Source: Candidatus Chryseobacterium colombiense (GTDB lineage Bacteria; Bacteroidota; Bacteroidia; Flavobacteriales; Weeksellaceae). Taken from it: 64,000 nucleotides of DNA. The first letter of the stretch is position 1. Each line of letters opens with the position of its first letter. The notes beneath the pieces were generated by a model that saw only the letters and a program-made list of their open reading frames with translations, was not told where the DNA came from and made no database searches. The position numbers and the translations under genes are program-made. Location: the NCBI GenBank assembly GCA_029203185.1, contig CP119310.1, forward strand, positions 1,488,001 through 1,552,000, written 5' to 3'. This document shows, piece by piece, positions 41,063-50,966 of this stretch.

Positions 41063-43300
41063 TTATTTGGGAAATTTGATTTCAATATTGGTTCCGATAT
41101 TGATCTGGGATTCTATTTGCATTGTTCCTTTCAGAAACTCAACCCGGGAACGTATATTGTGAAATCCTGCAGAATGTAAATGATTCAAAATATTGATATC
41201 AAACCCTTTTCCGTCGTCTTCTGCAATAATAACGTAATCGGATTCATTTTCGATAAACTGAATAATAATCTGCTCTGCAGAAGCATGTTTTACAGCATTA
41301 TTGACCAATTCCTGAACAATTCTATAGACAAGCAACTGACTTTCCGGCGGAAGCTGATTTGAATAATATAAAAACTGAACATCAATATCCAACTTTGGAG
41401 TAGCCATTCGGGAAACATATTCCGTCAAGGTTTCCTGAAGACCGTACTTCAGCAACAGATCCGGCATAAGATTATGGGCAACACGTCGAAGCTCGTCAAC
41501 GGCAATGTCGATCTGTTCCATTGATCTCTCTATTTGCGGCTGATCTTCATCATCAGATTTATCCTTTAATAAGAATAAATTCATTTTCGTTCCGGAAAGT
41601 AAACTTCCTAATCCATCATGCAGGTCCCGTGCTATTCTTTCCCTCTCCTGCTCCTGCCCTTTCAGCATCAGGGTAAGATTGGATATTTTTGAGTTCTGCG
41701 TCATTTTTTCCATTTCAAGAAGATGTAATTTTTCTTTTTGCCTGATTCCTTTGGTTCTCTGAAAATAGGCGTACAAAAGCAACAGAAGTAATAAAGAAAC
41801 AGAAGCTGTTAAACCGATATAAAATGTATTGATTTTCTCTTTATAATTGATGCGTTCTTTATAAAAATCTACTTCCTGTTTTCTATTAAAGGATTCAAGC
41901 TGTGACAAACGAAGTTCCTGAGCCTTTCTCCGATTTTCTATTTCAGTAAATTTCAGTTTTCTAAGCTGGTTTTCTTTCGTTAACTCAAGATTTTCCAATT
42001 TCTGAGCCTGCTGTAAACTTTGCCAGCTCATTTCTTTAAGCTGCTGTTCCTGCTTTTGAGAGGCCAACTGTAAGCGGAGCAATTGCTGTTTCTGCTTCTC
42101 CTTTTCGTATTGGATCTCCAGCTTTTTACCTAAGGCCGCATTCTTTTGATCATAAATTTGTTTGAAGGTTTCTATATATTTCTTTTGGTAGAATATAGCC
42201 TCTTTAAAGTTATTTTCGTTTTGAAAGAGCTGGGAAAGATTCTCAAAAATGGCCAGCTTGATCTTCGGATCGGTATCATCGCTGTATTCTGATTCTGCAA
42301 GCGCTGTTAACAGATAATCTTCTGCTTCTTTATTATTTCCATTCTGTAAAGCTATTCCAGCCAGAAGGCCACTTGCGGAGGCTACATGGTCATGGTTTTC
42401 TGTAGCAATACCCTGGGTTTTAGCTAAATTGGCATAATACAGAGCTTTGCCTTTATAGGATTCAGGAAAATAATTTAAATATAAATTAGCCAGATTTATT
42501 GCCACAAAAGAAAGATGAGAAGGGATCGGCATACGTGTCTTATTGGCATTATAAGTATCTATCGCCTTGATATAGTATGACTCTGCATTACGGATAAAAA
42601 TTTTATTTTCAGTAGATTCATATCGTTTTTCATACACATATCCCATAGCCATATAAGCCTCAAATAACCCTGTTGGATCATTTTGCTGCAAAGCGATTTC
42701 CAATGATAACTTACTGTATTTTTCCTGTAGCTCATATTCATTCCAATCGGCATAAATACTATTGAGTTCACGGTATACAGATGCTTTTCTACCGTTTAAG
42801 CTTTCAGAATGAGCAGATTTTTCATAGAATGACAAAGCTTTTAAAAAATAACGAACCGCTTCAGCTTCTTTATTAGTACGCGTACAGATCCAGCCCATTC
42901 CATAGGCTACATACCCTTTTGTTTCCTGATCTTTTGTTTTTGACACATAGAACTGAGCAAGTCTGGAAGCATTTTCACAGGCTTTAGCATAGTCCAGCAG
43001 CTTGTAATTTATTGCAGCAACCGTATATAAATAAGCAGCATATTTACCGTCTGTCTCCCTTTTAGCATAAGCAATATTTTCATTTAAAACAGCAAAAGCT
43101 TTATCTTCCTGTTTATTAAAGAAAAGAGCTTGTGCATACTTTCCGGTTATCATCATTCGCTGGATGCTTCCCGGTTTATATTTTTGGTATTGCAGTTCCA
43201 GGGTATTAGTCAGTTTCTGAGCCGATACGCCATGACCTACTAACACAAGGCATATAAAGATAGCGGAGAAACGAAAAAAAGAAAAAAATCTGATCAGCAT
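41063..43300 (-). CDS. TPR-containing sensor histidine kinase (HisKA_3)
   Basis: 745-residue kinase. A signal/anchor helix lies at about 5-27; the periplasmic part is a set of tetratricopeptide repeats (about 55-340), then a Gln/Lys-rich coiled coil (about 375-475) and a transmembrane helix near 490-512. The cytoplasmic part has the HisKA_3 dimer helix with His561 in RIARDLHDGLGSLLSG and an ATPase domain (ELVNNAVKHA, DDGKGFD). This is the Bacteroidota TPR-kinase type that pairs with a NarL regulator, here encoded directly downstream. A -7 box is at 43321-43328. The signal is unknown. Confidence 0.94.
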   Translation of the reverse strand: MLIRFFSFFRFSAIFICLVLVGHGVSAQKLTNTLELQYQKYKPGSIQRMMITGKYAQALFFNKQEDKAFAVLNENIAYAKRETDGKYAAYLYTVAAINYKLLDYAKACENASRLAQFYVSKTKDQETKGYVAYGMGWICTRTNKEAEAVRYFLKALSFYEKSAHSESLNGRKASVYRELNSIYADWNEYELQEKYSKLSLEIALQQNDPTGLFEAYMAMGYVYEKRYESTENKIFIRNAESYYIKAIDTYNANKTRMPIPSHLSFVAINLANLYLNYFPESYKGKALYYANLAKTQGIATENHDHVASASGLLAGIALQNGNNKEAEDYLLTALAESEYSDDTDPKIKLAIFENLSQLFQNENNFKEAIFYQKKYIETFKQIYDQKNAALGKKLEIQYEKEKQKQQLLRLQLASQKQEQQLKEMSWQSLQQAQKLENLELTKENQLRKLKFTEIENRRKAQELRLSQLESFNRKQEVDFYKERINYKEKINTFYIGLTASVSLLLLLLLYAYFQRTKGIRQKEKLHLLEMEKMTQNSKISNLTLMLKGQEQERERIARDLHDGLGSLLSGTKMNLFLLKDKSDDEDQPQIERSMEQIDIAVDELRRVAHNLMPDLLLKYGLQETLTEYVSRMATPKLDIDVQFLYYSNQLPPESQLLVYRIVQELVNNAVKHASAEQIIIQFIENESDYVIIAEDDGKGFDINILNHLHSAGFHNIRSRVEFLKGTMQIESQINIGTNIEIKFPK

Positions 43301-43320
43301 TTTTAGGTGGTGAAAGGATG

Positions 43321-43328
43321 CAAAGGTA
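43321..43328 (-). promoter_or_regulatory. -7 box TACCTTTG for the TPR-kinase operon
   Basis: Exact TAnnTTTG on the minus strand, 21 bp before the start codon at 43300. Confidence 0.6.
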
Positions 43329-43410
43329 TCACTTTATCATTTCTTCCCGGTTATTTTTAATATTCAATTCAATGACACTGTCAAAAATCGTTATTCTTAT
43401 TCAATTTCTC

Positions 43411-43483
43411 AATCCCTGATTTCAGCTAATTTATACTTCTTATTTTAGTCATTAAAAATTGGCTGAAATCAGGGATTTTTTAA
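43411..43483. repeat. 16-bp perfect inverted repeat with T-run
   Basis: Arms 43411-43426 and 43462-43477 (AATCCCTGATTTCAGC and complement), extended by a wobble, enclose a 35-nt loop, and T6 follows on the plus strand. No plus-strand gene ends nearby. The 337-bp gap 43301-43637 otherwise holds only promoters and short palindromes (43561-43588). Confidence 0.65.
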
Positions 43484-43637
43484 TAGATCAATTTTCCTCA
43501 ATTTTGCCAATATATTTCTTAAAAAACACAAATGATGAAGAAATATATAATGATATAAAATACCAATGATTATAAATAGGAATTGGTATTTTGAATTACC
43601 GGATTTGCTTATGGTAAGCATATCAAAAAAGTAAACA

Positions 43638-44444
43638 ATGAAGAAGCGAATTATTTTTTTATCAACCCTGATTGTACTGTTTTCCTGCAAAGATAAAACA
43701 GAAAAAACAGAGCACCATCTGACCAATTCTAAAAAAGAAAATCATTTAAACAGCAAAATCACCGAACCAAAACCCGTGATAACCGAAAAAAAAAATGATA
43801 CTTTCGAAATTCTCATTCCTAAAGAATACCGTGATCAGGGAGAAGAAAATGAAGTCAATGGACTCACAAAGAACTGGCTCGATTTATACAAAAAGGGTGG
43901 GAAGTATTATTTAGGTAAAGCAGATTATAATATTGTCAGAGGTTTTTCCGAATGTTCCGGGGATTCCACAAAAATTATTAATTCTAAAAACAATTCCATT
44001 TTACTGATGAACAGCCCACAATTGACACTTGGTGAAATAGAGACTGTTACAATCGGGAAAAAGAAAATTTGGCCAAAAGAAAAACTGAAATTTCATTTCG
44101 CAAATAAAGAATATACATTACGGGCAGAAGGCCAAGTACTTTCATCTGAAAAAGTCTACACCGATAATGGAGAAGAAATATTTCAAAATGTAAAAAATTA
44201 CAAACTGTATATATCATCAAATAATTCTCCGGAACAGCTGTTTTTAGAAGAAGAATCATTTAATGACACTTTTGTTGAGCTTTTTTTTATCGGAGATATT
44301 GATAAGGATGGAAAACCTGACTTTATTTTTGGTGCCAACAGAGATTATGAAGAAGAGCGGGTTATTTTATACCTTTCTTCTAAGGCAGCCAAAGGGAAAT
44401 TAATTAAAAAAGTATCGGAGGCAGATATTCAATTTGATTGTTAA
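43638..44444 (+). CDS. Lipoprotein of unknown function with an EF-hand/FG-GAP-like motif
   Basis: 268-residue predicted lipoprotein; signal ends in LFSC with Cys17. Residues 20-60 are Lys/Glu/Thr-rich linker. The C-terminal part holds DIDKDGKPDFIFGAN, a calcium-loop-like DxDxDGxxD segment typical of FG-GAP or thrombospondin-type repeats in Bacteroidota surface proteins. Between them KWLDLYKKGGKYYLG and beta-rich stretches match nothing I recognise. A palindrome GCTTATGGTAAGC (43607-43619) precedes it. Function unknown. Confidence 0.75.
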   Translation: MKKRIIFLSTLIVLFSCKDKTEKTEHHLTNSKKENHLNSKITEPKPVITEKKNDTFEILIPKEYRDQGEENEVNGLTKNWLDLYKKGGKYYLGKADYNIVRGFSECSGDSTKIINSKNNSILLMNSPQLTLGEIETVTIGKKKIWPKEKLKFHFANKEYTLRAEGQVLSSEKVYTDNGEEIFQNVKNYKLYISSNNSPEQLFLEEESFNDTFVELFFIGDIDKDGKPDFIFGANRDYEEERVILYLSSKAAKGKLIKKVSEADIQFDC

Positions 44445-44556
44445 AATTTCAATGGGTAACATTCACTTAGCTACAATAAAATCCAAAAGCAATTTCTCTT
44501 TTGATGATTTAAAAGCACATTTATAGCTTTTTTATATTCCAAAATCTTAAAAAAAC

Positions 44557-46095
44557 ATGAAAAAATTATTTACATCAGCGGTTCTTGCCCTGATCATAAG
44601 CATTCACGCAAATGCACAGGAAAAAATCTATTTTGATGAAAACTGGGAAAAAACCACCCAAAGCAAAATGGAATATTATCGTGAAACAGAAAGCAAAGGA
44701 AAACTCACTTTAATCAGAGACTATTATAAAAATGGAACGCTTCAAATGGAAGGCCTCGCTTCAGATGCTACACCGGGAAGTGAAGTCTTCGAAGGTAAAA
44801 TCACATGGTACAATCCTGAAGGTAAAGTATTGACCACAGGAACATTTTCCGGAGGCAACCAGGTTGGGCCGGCTAAAACTTTTGATGAACAGGGAAGAAT
44901 TTTGGAGGATCTGACTTACAAAGCGGACGGCACTTTTACAGGGAAGATTTATATGTATAAAAATCCGGAAGAAATGTCCTACAATAATACAGTTACCACC
45001 TATGACACTCCGGATAACTTCAAATCTGTGATTTATGATGAAGATATAAAAGGAATACGTTATGAAATCGTCACCGATAATAAAAAGGGATCTTATGAAA
45101 CTAAATTTTATGGTGAAAAAGGAAAATATATTGGCACAAACAACTCCGCAAATTCCGGAGACAATGTGACAGTAGAATATTATTATGATCCAATGAAAGT
45201 TGCTAAAATTGAAAAGCGAAATAAGGACGGAATAGCAATGGAAAGCGTAATCTACTCCAAGAAAGGGGGAATTCTACAGGAGGAAAAGAAAGGCAAAAAA
45301 GACGGCTATAAAAGAACCTATGATGAAGCGGGTAAGCAAATAGGTAATCTGACCTACGTTTACGAAAAAGAAAACGATTTCTACAGACCGTTTGAGGGCG
45401 ACGATTATCAATTCAATTATCTGTTTTCAGGGTTTACGTCTATTGATACTTATAAAAACGGAGCAGCAATTCTTAAAAAAATTTTTGATGAAGATGGAAA
45501 GCTATCTTACGACAGGATATTAAAAGATGAAATGACCCAGGAGATCAAATATTATGATCCAAACGGAAAACTGAAAGGAACCATAACCTATAAAGATGAT
45601 ATGCCGGATACGGGTACGCTTTACGAAGGCCTTATCGAACAGCAATATAAAGATGGTGTTTTAGTGAATTCAAAATCTTTCAGAGAAGATGGAAAGCTAA
45701 AAAAAGAAACAAAGATCAATAAGGATCAGACTGTATACAATTCTACTGTTTTTGATGAAAATGGAGCTGTTGCCTACACGTATAGTCAATCGGCTGATCA
45801 GTCAAGTGATTTCACAGCACAAATCGTACAGTATGCTAAAGGAAAAGTTGCCAATAAAGCATCTGTAAAAGACGGCTTAATCCAAAGTGGAAAAATTAAA
45901 TATAAATGCCAACAAGGTGTAAAGGAGCTCGAGCGTAATGGAAAATGGGTATTGATAAAGCTTTTCAGCCCTGAAGGAAAATTAATTCAGGAATCTAAAG
46001 TTCTTGCAGAAATGGAAGAACAGGATCCGTACAGCCCGTTAAATACCCTGATTACAGAAGATGATCTTCAGTATGAATTCTATGAAACATTGTAA
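44557..46095 (+). CDS. Secreted YwqK/MORN-like repeat protein
   Basis: 512-residue protein with a signal peptide cleaved about after HANAQ (residue 21). The mature part is made of many ~25-residue beta units of the type YxxGxLxxEGxY, YNPEGKVLTTGTFSGG, FDEQGRILEDLTYK, YDPNGKLKGTITYK, FREDGKLKKETKI, which is the antitoxin-YwqK/MORN repeat. Such proteins are abundant in Bacteroidota envelopes and of mostly unknown role. It has no linked partner. The start is the ATG after a short AT-rich leader. Confidence 0.82.
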   Translation: MKKLFTSAVLALIISIHANAQEKIYFDENWEKTTQSKMEYYRETESKGKLTLIRDYYKNGTLQMEGLASDATPGSEVFEGKITWYNPEGKVLTTGTFSGGNQVGPAKTFDEQGRILEDLTYKADGTFTGKIYMYKNPEEMSYNNTVTTYDTPDNFKSVIYDEDIKGIRYEIVTDNKKGSYETKFYGEKGKYIGTNNSANSGDNVTVEYYYDPMKVAKIEKRNKDGIAMESVIYSKKGGILQEEKKGKKDGYKRTYDEAGKQIGNLTYVYEKENDFYRPFEGDDYQFNYLFSGFTSIDTYKNGAAILKKIFDEDGKLSYDRILKDEMTQEIKYYDPNGKLKGTITYKDDMPDTGTLYEGLIEQQYKDGVLVNSKSFREDGKLKKETKINKDQTVYNSTVFDENGAVAYTYSQSADQSSDFTAQIVQYAKGKVANKASVKDGLIQSGKIKYKCQQGVKELERNGKWVLIKLFSPEGKLIQESKVLAEMEEQDPYSPLNTLITEDDLQYEFYETL

Positions 46096-46405
46096 GCATC
46101 ATAACTAAAAGATTTCATCTAGCTTGATTAAGTTGCATAATAAAAATAATTCATCATAAAGACCAGCCAGTCGCAGGAAGTATTTTCACCAAATCAAATT
46201 TAAATACAAAGGGCATCGTTTTGTCTCCAACAAGAGTCCAATTTTAATTTCCTGCGATTTGGATGGTAATTATTCATCGAATATTTATTTTTATATATCT
46301 ACAATTTATAAATTTTAGACTTCAATTTTTTAGCTTGCATAATCATTTTACCTATCTAGTAAAAAGAACCTCAGAAGTCATTGATAAAATAGATTAAATG
46401 ATATA
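46096..46405. other. Gene-free stretch
   Basis: No credible reading frame. A 9-bp inverted pair TCGCAGGAA (46171-46179) and TTCCTGCGA (46249-46257) is the only structure seen before the terminator at 46406. Confidence 0.6.
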
Positions 46406-46433
46406 AAAAGGCTGATCTTTCGATCAGCCTTTT
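46406..46433. terminator. Bidirectional terminator
   Basis: AAAAGGCTGATC and GATCAGCCTTTT form a 12-bp perfect stem with a TTTC loop, 34 bp from the M13 peptidase stop. It serves the leftward peptidase gene and could also stop rightward transcripts. Confidence 0.88.
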
Positions 46434-46466
46434 CTATTTCTACTCTATTTATCAGAATAGGATATA

Positions 46467-48518
46467 TTACCAGATTTTTATCCTGTCTTTTGGCTCTTTA
46501 TACATTTTGTCACCAGGTTTTACGTTGAATGCTTTATAAAACGGATCAAAATTCATTAAAGGTCCCAGAACCCTCCAATTATCTGGAGAATGGGTATCAA
46601 CATTAATCAGCTGACGGGATAATTCATCGGTCATTTTTGTACGCCATGCATTTCCCATTGCCAAAAAGAATCGCTGATCTGGAGTAAAGCCGTCAATTTT
46701 CTTATTTTCTTTTCCCTGTTCTGTCATTTTAAAGGCATCATACGCAATCGCAATTCCTCCAAAATCGGCAATATTTTCCCCGGTAGTCAGCTCACCATTT
46801 ACATGAAGATTATTAAGGATTGTAAACCCACTGTACAATTTCTGGATTTGTTTTACTTTTTCATTGAACTTTGCTTTGTCCTCTTTTGACCACCAGTCTT
46901 TCATATTTCCCACTTTATCATATTGAGAACCCTGGTCATCAAACCCGTGGGTTAATTCGTGGCCGATAACCATTCCGATTCCACCATAATTGATCGCATC
47001 ATCAGCGTCCTTATCAAACATCGGGTACTGTAAAATTGCCGCCGGGAAATTAATATCGTTCAAATATGGATTATAGAATGCATTCACCGTTGACGGTGTT
47101 GTTATCCACAGGGTTTTATCAACAGGTTTACCCAATTGGGATAATTGAAATTCGAAGTTATTTCGATTACAGGCAACTGTGTTTTCAAAATATTTGGTCT
47201 TATCAATATTTACTTTACTATAATCCCTCCATTTATTCGGATAACCAATTTTTCTTGCAATAGCATTTAGTTTTTCTTCTGCTGTTTTTTTGGTGACATC
47301 ACTCATCCAGTCCAAATTCTGAATACGGTTTGCAAAAGCCTTGGTCAGGTTAGAAATAAGCTCATCCATCCTCTTTTTTGCTTCCGGTGGGAAATATTTC
47401 TCCACGTACAATTGCCCTAAAGCATCTCCAAGCTCTCTATCTGTAGCTATTCCCAATATCTCCCATCGTGGCTTTTGCTTCTTTTGTCCTGACAAAGTTT
47501 TACTGTATTCAAAAGATGCTTTTTCAAAATCACTGCTCAGAAGATCAGCATACGAATTAAGCGAATGTGCTTTCAGATATACCTTCCAGTCTGAAAGCGG
47601 AACTGATGCGAGCATAGCATTCAGCTTATCGTAATAGGCAGGCTGTTCCATATCCAGCGATTCCACTTTAGTACCTAAAGTTGCAAAAAACTGATTCCAG
47701 TTTAGATTAGGCTGATCCTTTTCTATTTTAGACAATGTCACCTTGTTATAATTGGCGGCAACATCACGAAGCTGTACATTTGTTTTATGAGATAATGCTA
47801 AATTTTTCTCAATATTATAAACGGTTTCTGTATTTTTAGCCGCTGTTGAAGGATCGGAACCGGTAAGCTTAAATAAAGTGGTTAAATAATTTTTATAGGC
47901 ATCCTGAACCGCTTTGGTTTCCTTATCATTTTTAAAATAATAATCTCTGTCGGGAAGTCCAAGTCCTTTCTGAGACAGCCAGGCAATGTTCATCGTGCTG
48001 TTCTTTTGATCTGCATACACCATAAAACCGATGAGGCTTTCGGAACCGTTCCTTTCTTCTTCAGCCACAAACTTCATAAGTTCTGGTACAGATTTGATAG
48101 CATCTATTTTTGTTAACAATGGCTTTACAGGCTCAAATCCACGTTTATTAATGGTTACAGAATCCATCCCCGAAGCATAAAAATCACCTACTTTTTGCTG
48201 AATACTTCCCGATTTTCCCTCATTTTTTGCAGCGTCTTCCAAAATAGACTTCAGTCTTTTCTTTGTTGAATCTACAATGTCATAAAAACCTCCCACATAA
48301 GCCTGATCGCCCGGAATTTTTGCCGTTTTCATCCAGCTTCCATTCGCATATTCATAAAAATCATCACCCGGCTTTACCGACTGATCCATATTTTTTGTTT
48401 CAATATAATGTTCACGGGAAGCCTCAGTTTTATCTTGTTTACAGGAAATGAAGCAACAGACAGCAATTCCTAATGCTGCAACAGACAGAATTTTTGTTTT
48501 CATATTTTTTTTGATCAT
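46467..48518 (-). CDS. M13 family (neprilysin-like) metallopeptidase lipoprotein
   Basis: 683-residue zinc peptidase anchored as a lipoprotein: signal ending CCFISC (Cys26 from the first ATG; an ATG five codons later is equally possible). The Zn site H520-E-L-T-H524 is in VIGHELTHGFDDQGSQYD, the third ligand in GENIADFGG, and the substrate motif NAFYNPYLNDINFPA before them. C-terminal DxR-type segment DTHSPDNWRVLGPLMN and final IKIW are typical of PepO-like enzymes. It digests small peptides in the periplasm or at the surface. Its -7 box is at 48577-48584. Confidence 0.95.
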   Translation of the reverse strand: MIKKNMKTKILSVAALGIAVCCFISCKQDKTEASREHYIETKNMDQSVKPGDDFYEYANGSWMKTAKIPGDQAYVGGFYDIVDSTKKRLKSILEDAAKNEGKSGSIQQKVGDFYASGMDSVTINKRGFEPVKPLLTKIDAIKSVPELMKFVAEEERNGSESLIGFMVYADQKNSTMNIAWLSQKGLGLPDRDYYFKNDKETKAVQDAYKNYLTTLFKLTGSDPSTAAKNTETVYNIEKNLALSHKTNVQLRDVAANYNKVTLSKIEKDQPNLNWNQFFATLGTKVESLDMEQPAYYDKLNAMLASVPLSDWKVYLKAHSLNSYADLLSSDFEKASFEYSKTLSGQKKQKPRWEILGIATDRELGDALGQLYVEKYFPPEAKKRMDELISNLTKAFANRIQNLDWMSDVTKKTAEEKLNAIARKIGYPNKWRDYSKVNIDKTKYFENTVACNRNNFEFQLSQLGKPVDKTLWITTPSTVNAFYNPYLNDINFPAAILQYPMFDKDADDAINYGGIGMVIGHELTHGFDDQGSQYDKVGNMKDWWSKEDKAKFNEKVKQIQKLYSGFTILNNLHVNGELTTGENIADFGGIAIAYDAFKMTEQGKENKKIDGFTPDQRFFLAMGNAWRTKMTDELSRQLINVDTHSPDNWRVLGPLMNFDPFYKAFNVKPGDKMYKEPKDRIKIW

Positions 48519-48576
48519 TAATATTTTAATTGGTTGTTTACAAATTTTATTTGTTACATAACCATAGCTATTTTTC

Positions 48577-48584
48577 CAAATTTA
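48577..48584 (-). promoter_or_regulatory. -7 box TAAATTTG for the M13 peptidase
   Basis: Exact TAnnTTTG on the minus strand, about 60 bp before the start. Confidence 0.45.
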
Positions 48585-48740
48585 TTGAAAAATTTAGCTC
48601 TCCATTTCAAGAGGTTCCAATATAAAATAAATATTTATCATACTCAGATAAAATGATTCAAAATGCTAATACTTCGTGACAATCCATAATGGTGAAAAAT
48701 TGTTCGCTATCTTTAAAGTCTTTTGCAGAAAAACATTCAG

Positions 48741-48748
48741 TATATTTG
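48741..48748 (+). promoter_or_regulatory. -7 box TATATTTG for the moaA operon
   Basis: Exact TAnnTTTG 22 bp before the moaA start. The leader is too short for a molybdenum-cofactor riboswitch. Confidence 0.6.
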
Positions 48749-48770
48749 TAATAAGACTTATTCTATTTAA

Positions 48771-49757
48771 ATGTTGACAGATCAATTTGGAAGGAGCATC
48801 AACTATCTTCGGCTTGCTATCGTAGACCGGTGTAATCTCCGATGTACCTATTGTATGCCGGAAAACGGTCTTAGCTGGATCAAGCAAAATGAATTAATGA
48901 CAGATGAAGAAATGCTCAGAATCTGTTCGGTATTTACAGAAATGGGTGTCGATAAAATCAGGATAACAGGTGGGGAACCTTTTATTAGAAAAAACAGCAT
49001 TGAGCTTATCCGAAATCTATCGCAATTAGCCGGACTTACTGATCTCAGCATAACAACCAACGGTCTTCTTACTGAACAATACATTCCGCAACTTAAAAAA
49101 TACGGGATAAAATCTGTCAATCTAAGCCTTGACACCCTTGATAAAGAACGTTTTTTCAAAATTACAAGGAGAAACAGTTTTGATAAGGTAATGAAAACCT
49201 TAGACAGTTTATTACAACATCATATAAAAGTAAAAATCAATACAGTGGTAATGGAAGGAGAAAATATTGAGGATATTATTCCTTTAGTAACGCTTACAAA
49301 AGACCTTCCCGTAGACGTTCGCTTTATTGAAGAAATGCCTTTTAACGGTGGTAATAATGATATTTCCCTGAAATGGAATTTCACACAAATTTACAACTAT
49401 ATCAAAGATCATTTTCCTGAGATCCAAAAGACAGAGGATCCTAAAAGTTCAACATCATACAATTATAAAATTCCGGGATTTTCAGGAAATATAGGAATTA
49501 TTGCAGCTTATACCCGTTCATTTTGTGGAGACTGCAACAGGATAAGAATTACGCCTTCCGGAATCCTCAGAACCTGTTTGTATGAAGGAACCGGTATCAA
49601 CCTGAAAGATGAAATCCGTATGGGAAAAACTGATGAGGAGCTTAAAAAAATCATTATCAACAGCATACACAAAAAACCGAAAGACGGCTGGGAAGCACAG
49701 AAACTGAGTTTAACTGCTTCTCAAATTCATCAGTCAATGGCAACAATAGGAGGATAA
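48771..49757 (+). CDS. moaA: GTP 3',8-cyclase MoaA
   Basis: 328-residue radical SAM enzyme, first step of molybdopterin synthesis, turning GTP into 3',8-cyclo-GTP. The N-terminal cluster motif is CNLRCTYCMPENG; RITGGEPFIRK binds SAM; the second cluster is CGDCNRIRITPSG...TC; the C-terminus ends in the conserved Gly-Gly (TIGG). Head of moaA-moeA-moaC-mobA-moeB, with 2 bp to moeA. Confidence 0.96.
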   Translation: MLTDQFGRSINYLRLAIVDRCNLRCTYCMPENGLSWIKQNELMTDEEMLRICSVFTEMGVDKIRITGGEPFIRKNSIELIRNLSQLAGLTDLSITTNGLLTEQYIPQLKKYGIKSVNLSLDTLDKERFFKITRRNSFDKVMKTLDSLLQHHIKVKINTVVMEGENIEDIIPLVTLTKDLPVDVRFIEEMPFNGGNNDISLKWNFTQIYNYIKDHFPEIQKTEDPKSSTSYNYKIPGFSGNIGIIAAYTRSFCGDCNRIRITPSGILRTCLYEGTGINLKDEIRMGKTDEELKKIIINSIHKKPKDGWEAQKLSLTASQIHQSMATIGG

Positions 49758-49759
49758 TT

Positions 49760-50959
49760 ATGGAAATGATCAGTGTACAGCAGGCAGAAAACATCATCTT
49801 TTCCCAGGTAAGAAATTTCGGGACAGAAGAAATTTTCTATGAAAATGCCTCAGGAAGAATTTTAGCGGAAAATATTCTGGCAGACCGTGATTTACCGCCT
49901 TTTGACAGACCGACGGTGGATGGAATTGCCATCAGTTTTAAATCCTATGAAAAAGGAATTCGTGACTTTACCATCAAAGCTGTACAGGCAGCCGGAGAGA
50001 CTCCGCTTTCTATTGATGAAGAAAACGAATGTATAGAAATTATGACCGGAGCCGCATTACATTCTTCGATGGATACCGTTATTCGCTATGAAGATATTCT
50101 GATCAACAACAATATTGCGACCATCAATATTGATATCAAAAAAGGACAGAATATCCATCTGAAAGGAAGGGATAAAAAATCGGGAGAAATACTGGTAAAA
50201 GCCAATCAGGTCATCACTCCGTCTATTCTCGGGATTGCTGCATCAGTCGGAAAAACATTTCTGAAAGTGAAAAAACTTCCCAGAGTCGCTATTATTTCAA
50301 CCGGAGACGAAATGGTTCCGCCTGAAAATACTCCTACTCCATTTCAGTTGAGACGCTCTAACGGAATTACTATAAAATCCGTTTTGGAAAAATATAAAAC
50401 CGATGCTGACCGGCTGCATTGGAATGATGATTTTGAATTGATAAAAAAAGAACTCTCCCAATGTATCGACAACTATGATATTCTACTGATGAGCGGCGGG
50501 GTTTCTATGGGAAAATTCGATTATCTACCCAAAGCCTGTGAAGAGCTGGGAATAGAAAAGCTTTTTCACAAAATAAAACAAAGACCGGGAAAACCTTTCT
50601 GGTTCGGAAAAAGCCAAAACGAAAAATTGGTTTTTGCATTCCCTGGAAATCCGGTTTCCGTATTCATGTGCCTGCACCGGTATTTTATTCCCTGGCTGGA
50701 AAGATCTTTGGAAATCCCGGAAAATCCTCAATATGCCGTTTTACAAAATGATATCGATTTTCCTTTTTCATTACAATATTTTGCCCAGGTAAAACTCAGC
50801 GTGAATCCATCAGGACAATTGATTGCAGAATCAGTAAACACCAATGGTTCCGGAGATTTTTCCCATCTTGCGGAAACCGATGCGTTTATAGAACTTCCTC
50901 TGGAAAAAAGTGTATTTAAGAAAGGCGAAGTGTATAAAATATGGAAATATAATTTTTAA
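49760..50959 (+). CDS. moeA: Molybdopterin molybdotransferase MoeA
   Basis: 399-residue enzyme inserting molybdate into molybdopterin-AMP. Landmarks: PPFDRPTVDGIA near residue 47, GAALHSSMDTVIRYED, the MPT-binding STGDEM near 180 and MSGGVSMGKFDYLP near 246, then FPGNPVSVFMC. Length is normal. The adenylylating partner MogA/MoaB is not encoded in this window. It ends 7 bp before moaC. Confidence 0.95.
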   Translation: MEMISVQQAENIIFSQVRNFGTEEIFYENASGRILAENILADRDLPPFDRPTVDGIAISFKSYEKGIRDFTIKAVQAAGETPLSIDEENECIEIMTGAALHSSMDTVIRYEDILINNNIATINIDIKKGQNIHLKGRDKKSGEILVKANQVITPSILGIAASVGKTFLKVKKLPRVAIISTGDEMVPPENTPTPFQLRRSNGITIKSVLEKYKTDADRLHWNDDFELIKKELSQCIDNYDILLMSGGVSMGKFDYLPKACEELGIEKLFHKIKQRPGKPFWFGKSQNEKLVFAFPGNPVSVFMCLHRYFIPWLERSLEIPENPQYAVLQNDIDFPFSLQYFAQVKLSVNPSGQLIAESVNTNGSGDFSHLAETDAFIELPLEKSVFKKGEVYKIWKYNF

Positions 50960-50966
50960 AGTAATC

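Noticed and set aside
48749..48770. Molybdenum cofactor riboswitch before moaA
   Set aside because: The leader after the -7 box is only about 20 nt.
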